From the NCBI GenBank assembly GCA_039590215.1, contig JBDHFX010000130.1:1-8507 (forward strand): 8,507 bases of DNA. Direction: 5' to 3'. A program made the position numbers and the translations under genes. Positions 1-6,845 of the stretch are shown piece by piece (the stretch's first letter is position 1; each line of letters starts with the position of its first letter). This stretch comes from CAMYLR01 sp039590215 (GTDB lineage: Bacteria; Gemmatimonadota; Gemmatimonadetes; JACCXV01; JAHWKZ01). The notes under the pieces were generated by a model, which saw only the letters and a list, made by a program, of their open reading frames with translations, was not told the origin of the DNA and made no database searches.

Positions 1-375
1 GGCCCAGTTCTCGAGTGGCTGATCGAACCCGTAGGGGTTCTTGAACTCGTTGGGCTGCCGTCCGAATACCAGTTGCTCCTTGTCCTCACCCAGATCCTCG
101 AGCAGTCGGTAGGCGATGTTCGCGTGGCCGAGCTCGTCCTGGATGACGGCGCTGACCGCGATCCGGCTGGAGATCGTCGGCGCATCCTTGGCGGCCATGT
201 AGTAGGCCGGTGCGCTCATCAACTCAGTGTCGCCCTGGACCAGCATCTGGGTCACGATCGCCTTGAGGTACCCCGGCGTCATGTCAGCCTTCGACTCCAG
301 GATAAAGCCGTTGGCGATGCGTTCCTTGATTGCGTCTTCGCGGCTCGTATCGGTGGGGATGTTCGGATCAGCCAT
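1..375 (-). CDS. PaaA/PaaC-family ferritin-like di-iron protein (phenylacetyl-CoA epoxidase subunit-like), 3' end outside window
   Basis: Only the first 125 residues are present; the gene leaves the window at base 1. The protein resembles the catalytic subunit PaaA of the phenylacetyl-CoA epoxidase family, soluble ferritin-fold di-iron oxygenases acting on aromatic CoA thioesters. Two pieces of the di-iron site are visible: Glu51 in QGDTELMSAP and the ExxH motif in IQDELGHA (Glu81, His84). They are spaced as in PaaA, where a SEI motif is followed about 30 residues later by QDEAGH. The second pair of ligands lies in the missing part. The ATG at 373-375 has a GAGG about 7 bases upstream. The gene starts 9 bases after the lipoprotein stop, so the two are probably co-transcribed. 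The family match is firm. The substrate is not, because related paralogues include PaaC, benzoyl-CoA epoxidase BoxB and uncharacterised proteins, and no other paa gene is in view. Confidence 0.8.
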   Translation of the reverse strand, partial: MADPNIPTDTSREDAIKERIANGFILESKADMTPGYLKAIVTQMLVQGDTELMSAPAYYMAAKDAPTISSRIAVSAVIQDELGHANIAYRLLEDLGEDKEQLVFGRQPNEFKNPYGFDQPLENWA

Positions 376-384
376 GCTGAAACC

Positions 385-876
385 TCAGCGCTCGATCTGC
401 CAGATCGTCGTTCGAACTCGGACCCACTTCGAGTTGGCTGCGTCGGGGTGCGGCTCGACTGATAGCTCGAGCGACGACTCGCCCTGTGTCGCACGCAGCG
501 TTCGGACCGCGCCGGTCGAGTCCTCGCCCGCGATCTCCCAACCGCTCTCAGGCAGCGACATCCGATACCATTGCAGCACGACGTTCAGCCGGCGAGGTAC
601 GACCAGCGTAGCCTCGCTGAGTGTCCCCCCGGTCCCCGGCGTGGCGCTCGCGGCAACGATCGTACTTTCGGGGATGACCGGGAAATCGACCGAGAACTCC
701 GCTGGCAGGTCGACCGGCGTGGGCGCCAGGGTCTCAACGGCGGCCTCGGCGAGCTGGCCCAGTCCGAGTTCGGCGATCTCTTCCTGGGGTATCGGGTTGT
801 CGGGCGCCTTGCCGCACGCGACCGATGGAGTCAACGTCAGTAGCACCGTCATGATCGTCCGTGTGGGATGCAACAT
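385..876 (-). CDS. Small exported protein, probable lipoprotein, function unknown
   Basis: A 163-residue protein with an N-terminal export signal: Arg near the start, a hydrophobic stretch (MTVLLTLTPSV), then Ala-Cys-Gly with Cys21 as the likely lipidated residue. Ser at -3 makes this a poor lipobox, so lipidation is probable rather than certain. After an acidic, Pro-rich spacer, residues about 60-160 form one globular domain. It contains a VIPEST segment, then VVLQWYRMSLPESGWEI, then beta-strand-like stretches. The pattern of a Tyr-rich helix followed by a Leu-x-x-x-GW turn recurs in many uncharacterised periplasmic domains. I chose the ATG at 874-876 over the upstream in-frame TTG at 897 because GGAGA lies just ahead of the ATG. 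It lies directly upstream of the PaaA-like gene on the same strand and is divergent from the DUF488 gene. I do not recognise a named family. Confidence 0.7.
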   Translation of the reverse strand: MLHPTRTIMTVLLTLTPSVACGKAPDNPIPQEEIAELGLGQLAEAAVETLAPTPVDLPAEFSVDFPVIPESTIVAASATPGTGGTLSEATLVVPRRLNVVLQWYRMSLPESGWEIAGEDSTGAVRTLRATQGESSLELSVEPHPDAANSKWVRVRTTIWQIER

Positions 877-932
877 TCTGTCTCCGGGGAGCGCCAAAAG
901 TGGTTGAGAAATCGAAGGCAGAGCGTACGGGC

Positions 933-941
933 GGAGGGGGC
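933..941 (+). promoter_or_regulatory. Ribosome binding site fixing the GTG start of the DUF488 gene
   Basis: GGAGGGGGC sits immediately before the GTG at 942, with the GGAGG core 4 bases from the start codon. The frame is open further upstream (back to a GTG at 861), but those codons overlap the lipoprotein start on the other strand and have no such site. The short start also places the conserved TIGHST motif at residues 10-15, as is usual for DUF488 proteins. Confidence 0.7.
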
Positions 942-1496
942 GTGAGTCAAGTCTCTACAAAGTGTTGGACGATCGGGCATTCGACCCTGCCACCAGAGCG
1001 GTTTCTGGCGCGGCTTGAGGCTCACTCGATCCAACAGATCGCGGATGTCAGGCGCTACCCCGCGTCGCGTCGTCACCCTCAGTTCAACCGCGAGACACTG
1101 GCCACGTTTCTCGATGCGCGCGGGAAAAAGTACCGCTGGTTCGAAGACCTGGGTGGCCGACGCGGCGGCGTGCCGGCCGAAGAGTCGCTCAATCGAGGCA
1201 TCGCGAACGATGGTTTTCGCCACTACGCCGATTACATGCTGAGCACCGAGTTCGACCACGCGTTTGCTGCACTGGTGGTCTGGTTGGAAGAGGGACGAAC
1301 GGCGCTGATGTGCGCTGAGGTGCTGTGGTGGCGCTGCCATCGGAGGTTGCTCAGCGATCGGCTGGTCGCCGCCGGTGGCCAGGTCGAGCACATCCTGGAC
1401 GACGCAAAGGTGCAATCGCACCCGCTTTGGGATCTCGCCACTCTCGCCGGGTCAGGGCTCGTCTATCCGCCCGATCAGGGCGAGCTCGGGCTCTGA
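942..1496 (+). CDS. DUF488 domain-containing protein
   Basis: A 184-residue cytosolic protein matching the DUF488 family over its whole length. The family landmarks appear in order: WTIGHST (residues 9-15), IADVRRYPASRRHPQFN (33-49), YRWFEDLGGRR (64-74), HYADYM (94-99) and a C-terminal LMCAEVLWWRCHRRLL block (122-137) with Cys124 and Cys132-His133 conserved. The conserved Arg and Cys-His-Arg residues suggest a nucleic-acid or phosphate-binding site, but the biochemical role of the family is not established. It starts with GTG (see the ribosome site just upstream). It is divergent from the lipoprotein with 65 bases between the starts, and converges on the barrel gene with 31 bases between the stops. 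No frame damage is visible. The family assignment is secure; the function is unknown. Confidence 0.88.
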   Translation: MSQVSTKCWTIGHSTLPPERFLARLEAHSIQQIADVRRYPASRRHPQFNRETLATFLDARGKKYRWFEDLGGRRGGVPAEESLNRGIANDGFRHYADYMLSTEFDHAFAALVVWLEEGRTALMCAEVLWWRCHRRLLSDRLVAAGGQVEHILDDAKVQSHPLWDLATLAGSGLVYPPDQGELGL

Positions 1497-1527
1497 CCCA
1501 ACGGTCGCGGGCAAGGGGGCCCCTCGG

Positions 1528-2109
1528 TTACTCGCCGAACAGGATCGAGAATCCGGCCGAGACTTCCCAGTTGTTCTCTGGATCGGTGTCGCCGTTAGCT
1601 CTCTCCAACCAGATGATGTTATCGCGAGCGTCGATGCGGATCGCCCACGACGGGTTATCCATCCGGTTGAACCACTTGAGGCCGATCGCGAGCGGTAGCA
1701 GGAAATCGGTCTGCAAGTCATCGATCTCATCCGGTGCGTCGTCGATACGCGTCGAGGCGGCTCCCGCACCGCCACCGACAAAGAATCGCAATGGGTTGTC
1801 GGACTGGAAGGTGTAGTCGATCTCGAAGCTGTAAAGGAACGTGTTGACGTCGACGATTTCGTCGAAGCGGGTATCGTCGTCGCTGATCGGCACCCAGTCG
1901 AAGTTCCCGCCAAAGCCCCAGCCGCTCGCCTTGTGGAGCATGAAGCGAGTCCCGAAGAGACCGTGGGAGTCGCCTTCGTCGGGGAACAGCCCCCCAGCGT
2001 GAAGGTTGAGTTCATACGGCGGAAGCGGGTTGTAGGGACGCTGCGCCAGCGCCGGCCCGACCAGGAGAAGCGTCAGGCCAAGAATTACCAACATCGATCG
2101 CATCTTCAT
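1528..2109 (-). CDS. Outer-membrane beta-barrel protein (short paralogue)
   Basis: A 193-residue exported protein. Residues 1-22 are a clear Sec signal peptide (Met-Lys start, LVILGLTLLLVG core, cleavage at ALA|Q). The remainder alternates polar and hydrophobic residues with Gly and aromatic positions typical of a small eight-stranded-type barrel: YELNLHAGG, GWGFGGNFDWV, LYSFEIDYTF, FFVGGGAGAA, WAIRIDARDNIIW and a final NNWEVSAGFSILFGE. It shares nearly all of these segments with the barrel part of the gene at 2942-4069, so the two are paralogues. This copy stops at the barrel, with no linker or periplasmic domain. The ATG at 2109 has GAGGTGA directly upstream; the in-frame extension to 2211 adds a charged stretch in front of the signal peptide and is rejected. 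Whether it is a pore, a receptor or structural cannot be read from sequence. Confidence 0.85.
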   Translation of the reverse strand: MKMRSMLVILGLTLLLVGPALAQRPYNPLPPYELNLHAGGLFPDEGDSHGLFGTRFMLHKASGWGFGGNFDWVPISDDDTRFDEIVDVNTFLYSFEIDYTFQSDNPLRFFVGGGAGAASTRIDDAPDEIDDLQTDFLLPLAIGLKWFNRMDNPSWAIRIDARDNIIWLERANGDTDPENNWEVSAGFSILFGE

Positions 2110-2234
2110 GCTCACCTCGTATCTCGTCGGTTGTGGGTTGTCATGATGGCGCATACCCGCGCGGACGATTCGGGGTTCCGGGTCAAGTGGCGAGGTTGGG
2201 AGCGGTCGCACAACTTGTTCCCAGGAGGCCTGCT
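2110..2234. other. Divergent intergenic region between barrel and peptidoglycan-binding-like gene
   Basis: This 125-base gap must hold promoters for both flanking genes. Strong ribosome sites mark its two ends: GAGGTGA before the minus-strand ATG and AGGAGG before the plus-strand ATG. I see no convincing -35/-10 pair, operator palindrome or small-RNA-like structure in it. Confidence 0.4.
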
Positions 2235-2858
2235 ATGCGAACGATGAGAATAGTATGCACGGTGGGATTCGGGGTCGTGCTGACATTCCTGGCCGCGCCC
2301 GAAGTCGCGCCGGCTCAGGATGTGATCGAGCCGGCCTCGAAGGTGCGGGTGGTCGAGGCGCGTGGGCGCGTCAGCGGACAGCTGGTGCGCCAGGTCGTCG
2401 AAGATCTGGAACCAGCCGAGGTCCTACGCGTCCAGATCGAGTTGGGTCACGCCGGTTTTGATCCCAAGTTCCGAAACGGTGTCGTCAACACCTCGACCCG
2501 GCGTGCTTTGCGCCGCTTCCAAATCGCCCGTGGTCTTCGTATCTGCAGTTGCGTTAGCTACGAGACGGTGATCGCGTTGGGCATCCGGCCGGAATTGCTT
2601 GTCGGTGGGGAGTCGACGATCGCGTATGGTGACCACAACGATTACGGCGTCATCGTTGTACCCGGCTTCGCTTCGCGCCGTCACCATCGCGCCAAGCATC
2701 GCCACCTTTCCGGCGTCGTGGTGGGTCACGAACCTGTTCTTGGTGCTGGGCAGGTCAAAGAGATCTTCCCGCGCTCGTCGGTGGCTGTGCGTCAGCAGCG
2801 ACCGGCTCCAGCCCGGAGTCGAACGCCTTCGAGGATCCGTCCCGCGCGAGGCCGCTGA
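2235..2858 (+). CDS. Secreted protein with a peptidoglycan-binding-like domain
   Basis: A 207-residue exported protein. Residues 1-27 are a signal peptide (basic start MRTMR, hydrophobic core, cleavage at APA|Q). Residues about 62-118 resemble a PG_binding_1 domain: LRVQIELGHAGFDP, then STRRALRRFQIARGL, then a YETVIALGI helix. The family consensus is a helix, a Gly-turn and a TxxAlxxFQ helix. Cys104 and Cys106 inside this domain are unusual and might form a disulfide or bind metal. From about residue 148 the tail is rich in Arg, His and Pro (RRHHRAKHRH at 148-157) and resembles no domain I know. The ATG at 2235 has a perfect AGGAGG 6 bases upstream, and the longer in-frame start at 2133 lacks one. 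It is a plus-strand gene wedged between two minus-strand barrel paralogues. It probably binds the cell wall; an enzymatic domain is not evident. Confidence 0.72.
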   Translation: MRTMRIVCTVGFGVVLTFLAAPEVAPAQDVIEPASKVRVVEARGRVSGQLVRQVVEDLEPAEVLRVQIELGHAGFDPKFRNGVVNTSTRRALRRFQIARGLRICSCVSYETVIALGIRPELLVGGESTIAYGDHNDYGVIVVPGFASRRHHRAKHRHLSGVVVGHEPVLGAGQVKEIFPRSSVAVRQQRPAPARSRTPSRIRPARGR

Positions 2859-2882
2859 TCGCGCCGAGACGTCGTGGTCGAC

Positions 2883-2917
2883 AAAAAGGGCCCCCGTTGA
2901 TTTCAACGGGGGCCCTT
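2883..2917 (-). terminator. Strong intrinsic terminator for the TSP3-barrel gene, possibly bidirectional
   Basis: A perfect 15-bp inverted repeat (2886-2900 with 2903-2917; arm AAGGGCCCCCGTTGA) with a 2-base centre. On the minus strand the hairpin is followed by TTTTTGT, the classical rho-independent form, 25 bases after the stop of the gene at 2942-4069. On the plus strand it lies 27 bases after the stop of the peptidoglycan-binding-like gene but is followed only by CGTGCAG, so termination in that direction would be weaker. The convergent placement suits a shared terminator. Confidence 0.85.
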
Positions 2918-2941
2918 CGTGCAGTACGGCCGAGTTGGTCC

Positions 2942-4069
2942 TCACCCAGTCGTGCCGCGAATTCCTTGATCGACTTGATAGGGCTGGAACGCATCCTTTG
3001 GTGCGCACAGCGGTACGTACGACTTGGTGTACGGAGGACGTGCGTCGGCTGGCACGTAGACCGGCACGCCATCGTACTCGCCGATCTGCATCAAGTCTTC
3101 GGCGGGCAGAGTGGCCGCTGAACCAAACTGGATCCAATTGCGACCGTCGACCGAGATGTTGTCGTTATACCGGTACCAGTCGCGGCCATCGGCACACGAG
3201 ATGACGGGCTCTGGCTCGGGTTCTGGTTCCGGCTCCACAACTACTGGACACCCCTCGGCGTCAACCAACGCGCCGACCGGCGACGCGGGACACTGGTCAC
3301 GATCGTCAGGCACGCCGTCGCCATCGGAATCGATTGGGACTGGACAGCCAAACGAATCGACGCGAACCGCGATCCCCGTATTGGGGCATTGATCGCGATT
3401 GTCGTAGACGCCGTCGCCGTCTGAGTCCGACGGCGGTGGGAGTTCCGGTGGACCGCCGCCAAAGAAGAACGAGAGCCCGGCGGTGACTTCCCAGTTGTTG
3501 TCTACGCCAGTATCGCTGCTCTCGACCGCGGCGAAGCTGAATTCGTCGCGCCAGATCAGGTTGTCGCGGACATCCACGCGAAACGCCCACGTCGGAGCGA
3601 TGACGCGGTTGTGGACCTTCAATCCTCCAAACACCGGCACGAGGAGATTGGTGTTGGACTCATCCTCGCCAAGCGGGGGGACATCTGTCACGCGCTCGGT
3701 CGCACCTCCGACACCAGCGCCGACGAAGAAGTTCGTTCGGCTAACCGAGGGAAACGTGTAGTCCACGTTTACGCTGTACAGCATGACGTTGAAGTCGATG
3801 TTTCCGCCGCCAGACTCCAGAGACACGCGGTCAGCGAAGACCCAGTCGAAGTTCCCGCCGATACCGAGACCGCTCGCGCTGTGGCGTGCGAGCCGCAACC
3901 CCGCCAAGACGTCGGTATCGGTGCCCGTGTCAAACAAGCTGCCGCCCCGATCGAATGTCAGCGAGCCGCCATGCAGATTGAGTTCGGTGTACGAATGCTG
4001 GCCCCGAGCGATCGACGGCGAAACCGCGACGAACAGGGCAGCGAGCGCAATCGCCCAAGAGTGTCGCAT
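2942..4069 (-). CDS. Outer-membrane beta-barrel protein with TSP3 repeats and unrecognised C-terminal domain
   Basis: A 375-residue exported protein in four parts. Residues 1-24 are a signal peptide (RHSWAIALAALFVAV core, cleavage near ARGQ). Residues about 25-206 are a beta-barrel closely related to the gene at 1528-2109: shared SGxGxGGNFDWV, LYSxxxDYTF, RDNxIW and NNWEVxAGxSxxFG. Residues 215-275 hold two thrombospondin type 3-like calcium-binding repeats (DSDGDGVYDNRDQCPNT at 215 and DSDGDGVPDDRDQCPAS at 247), each followed by a GCPV turn. A Glu-Pro run (279-288) leads to a last domain at 292-375, with Cys292 and Cys355, many Tyr/Trp residues and IGEYDGVPVYVPA. In OmpA-like proteins this architecture normally ends in a peptidoglycan-binding OmpA domain; that domain is absent. 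The ATG at 4067-4069 has AAGGATGG upstream. The end of the transporter frame overlaps its first 140 bases. Confidence 0.87.
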   Translation of the reverse strand: MRHSWAIALAALFVAVSPSIARGQHSYTELNLHGGSLTFDRGGSLFDTGTDTDVLAGLRLARHSASGLGIGGNFDWVFADRVSLESGGGNIDFNVMLYSVNVDYTFPSVSRTNFFVGAGVGGATERVTDVPPLGEDESNTNLLVPVFGGLKVHNRVIAPTWAFRVDVRDNLIWRDEFSFAAVESSDTGVDNNWEVTAGLSFFFGGGPPELPPPSDSDGDGVYDNRDQCPNTGIAVRVDSFGCPVPIDSDGDGVPDDRDQCPASPVGALVDAEGCPVVVEPEPEPEPEPVISCADGRDWYRYNDNISVDGRNWIQFGSAATLPAEDLMQIGEYDGVPVYVPADARPPYTKSYVPLCAPKDAFQPYQVDQGIRGTTG

Positions 4070-5003
4070 TATGACACCATCCTTTTGTTTTTGTCTGAGA
4101 CGGGGCGGGGGAATCGAAAGGTGTCGGGTACTCACTTTGGGGTAACGGGCGTTCCAGCCTGAGCCAAACGACAGCTGCCAAGATGAGTGCGCCGCCGAAG
4201 TACTGAAACGTTCCGATACGCTCGCCGAGGATGAAGCCCGCTGCGATGACGGTGATGATCGGTTCGATCGTGCTGTAGATCGAGGCCCGACCGGCGTCGA
4301 CGTAACGCAGCCCGATCGCCAGCAACGTGATCGGCAGGGCGGTTGAGAACACGGCCAAGAGCAGCATGAACACAATGGCGCGTGATCCGCCGCCGAGCTG
4401 CCATTGGCCAGCACCGGTCGCGGCCGCTGTCGAGACGATTGCGGTCGCGGTGATGATGACCGCCGCGCTTCCGACCGCCGGCAGCGAAGGGAGCACCTTG
4501 CGGCCGCTCACCAGGTACAACGACAACGCTGCAACAGCTAAGAGAACAAGCGCGACGCCTATTGGATTGACGCCCTGCGCGCCGATCCCGACCAACAATC
4601 CACATCCGATGATCGCCAACACCACCGCCACCAGCCGTCGAGAGGTCAGGTGCTCGCCGAGCAGCATCGCCGCGAGCACGATGACAACCACCGGGTAGGT
4701 GTAAAAGATCAATGTCGCGGTGCTGGCTGGGAGCCAACGCAGCGCGAACGTGAAAGACAGCGCATCCACTGCGTAGATGGCACCCAGCGAGACCAACGCG
4801 ATGATCGCTCGTCCCGATGGCCGCTGTCGACGAGTGACGCCGACTACCAACCAGACGAACGCGGCCGCGATCGTAAACCGCCACGCGGTCAGCGGCAGCG
4901 GTCTGGCTCCGGCCTCGAGCGCCAGCTTGGTCAAGACGGATAAGAAGCCGAACGCGGTGGCGGACGCGAAGATAGCGAGCGTAGCCGTTCGTTCCCGCGA
5001 CAT
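3930..5003 (-). CDS. EamA/DMT-family inner-membrane transporter with an overlong C-terminus
   Basis: Residues about 5-288 form a standard drug/metabolite transporter: ten hydrophobic helices in two EamA repeats. The first has FGFLSVLTKLALEAGA, TAWRFTIAAAF and STATLIFYTYPVVVIVLAAM, then LLGEHLTSRR. The second has DAGRASIYSTIEPIITVIAAGFILGER. The LxGE motif closing helix 9 (and its repeat-1 twin LLGEH) is diagnostic. Members export amino acids, metabolites or drugs; the substrate cannot be told here. Family members usually end near residue 290-300, shortly after the last helix (LILAAVVWLRLERP). This frame continues to residue 357 with a low-complexity then Cys/Arg-rich tail, of which 140 bases overlap the start of the barrel gene. 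A one-base insertion near 4145 would give a stop at 4132-4134 and an ordinary length, so the true end may be there. The ATG at 5001-5003 has no Shine-Dalgarno sequence. Confidence 0.85.
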   Translation of the reverse strand: MSRERTATLAIFASATAFGFLSVLTKLALEAGARPLPLTAWRFTIAAAFVWLVVGVTRRQRPSGRAIIALVSLGAIYAVDALSFTFALRWLPASTATLIFYTYPVVVIVLAAMLLGEHLTSRRLVAVVLAIIGCGLLVGIGAQGVNPIGVALVLLAVAALSLYLVSGRKVLPSLPAVGSAAVIITATAIVSTAAATGAGQWQLGGGSRAIVFMLLLAVFSTALPITLLAIGLRYVDAGRASIYSTIEPIITVIAAGFILGERIGTFQYFGGALILAAVVWLRLERPLPQSEYPTPFDSPAPSQTKTKGWCHNATLLGDCARCPVRRGFAVDRSGPAFVHRTQSAWRLADIRSGRQLV

Positions 5004-5044
5004 GGCGCGGCAATCTACCGGCCCCTATGATTGGCCGCGAACCG
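5004..5044. promoter_or_regulatory. Compact divergent promoter region with possible leaderless starts
   Basis: The transporter (minus, ATG at 5003) and the iron-sulphur gene (plus, ATG at 5027 or 5045/5048) diverge from this short gap, and neither start has a recognisable ribosome site. A TAGATT on the minus strand (complement of 5012-5017) ends 8 bases before the transporter ATG. A TATGAT on the plus strand (5026-5031) ends 13 bases before the ATG at 5045. Both resemble -10 hexamers placed so that the mRNA would begin at or near the start codon. I see no good -35 match for either, so this is a suggestion. Confidence 0.3.
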
Positions 5045-5694
5045 ATGATGACGCTGAGTTCGAACTCGCGTGATGAGTCGTCGCTCGCCGACACGGTCAA
5101 GCCATACGCGTCGCACTTCTTTGCATGTACGGGACCGGCCGCATGGCCGGCGCGGATCGAAGAGGGCGACGGCTTGCTGGGTCGTATGGCGCGTGACGTC
5201 CGCGCAGCAGGGGAGAATCTCCCCTGCCCGCCCAAGTTGACCGCGACCGACGAGCCCAGCCGCGGTAGCGGGCTCGATCTGCTCGCGTTTCCGATTGGGG
5301 TCCGGTATCACGACGTCGACGAGACGTCCTGGCCGATTGTCTTGGACGACGCGGTGAATAGGCGCCGCGGCCCAAGCGCGATTCCGCACACCCGGCTGGA
5401 GGGGACTCATGTGTTCGTCTGTACGCACGGGTTGCGGGACGATCGGTGTGGTCGGTGCGGGCCGGCGATTGTATCCGCGCTTCGTCTGGCCTGTCGAGAT
5501 GTAGAGCTCGACGACGTGAGCGTGCGCGCTACCAGCCACGTCGGTGGACACAAGTTCGCCGGCAACGTTCTGATCTACCCGGACGGGGTCTGGTACGGTC
5601 ACGTCCGACCCGAGGACGCATCTCGGATCGCGATCGAACACATTCGGGACCGTACCGTGATAGCGGAACTCTTGCGCGGGAGGATGCAACCGGC

Positions 5695-5698
<4 letters not shown>
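5027..5698 (+). CDS. Sucrase/ferredoxin-like (Apd1/Aim32-type) thioredoxin-fold [2Fe-2S] protein
   Basis: A 223-residue soluble protein of the Suc_Fer-like family. The N-terminal half has SHFFACTGPAAWPARIEEGD (residues 29-48), like the HVLVCTG-x-x-xWPSRIE region of fungal Apd1. The C-terminal half carries the cluster motif FVCTHGLRDDRCGRCG (Cys132, Cys141, Cys144) followed by SHVGGHKFAGNVLIYPDGVWYG (His171, His175). Apd1 and Aim32 are known to bind a [2Fe-2S] cluster through two Cys and two His in this C-x8-C ... H-x3-H arrangement, distinct from Rieske proteins, and all four are present here. The exact role of the family is poorly defined; electron transfer or redox sensing is likely. The start is uncertain: the ATG at 5027, or 5045/5048, with no ribosome site for any. 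Its TGA overlaps the next ATG (ATGA at 5695-5698), so the acyl-CoA dehydrogenase is translationally coupled to it. Confidence 0.85.
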
Positions 5699-6840
<1,142 letters not shown>

Positions 6841-6845
6841 CCGAC

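Noticed and set aside
227..907. Plus-strand open frame of about 226 codons opposite the lipoprotein and PaaA-like genes
   Set aside because: Ser-rich antisense translation of genes with real family and signal-peptide evidence.
1497..1527. Possible terminator between the convergent DUF488 and barrel genes
   Set aside because: Only a short GGGGGCCCC palindrome is present, without a loop or T-run.
2133..2234. Longer start for the peptidoglycan-binding-like protein
   Set aside because: It would place 34 residues before a proper signal peptide, and AGGAGG marks the ATG at 2235.
2424..3137. Minus-strand open frame of about 237 codons across the peptidoglycan-binding-like gene and terminator
   Set aside because: It would span a strong terminator and overlap both better-supported genes; its composition is Arg/Ser-rich with no family features.
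4132..5235. Long open minus-strand frame (over 360 codons) across the transporter
   Set aside because: It is out of frame with the clear ten-helix transporter on the same strand, is rich in Arg, Gly and His without any domain, and is a by-product of high GC.
5015..5689. Minus-strand open frame of about 224 codons opposite the iron-sulphur gene
   Set aside because: It mirrors the Apd1-like gene, which has clear cluster motifs; the antisense product has no recognisable domain or ribosome site.
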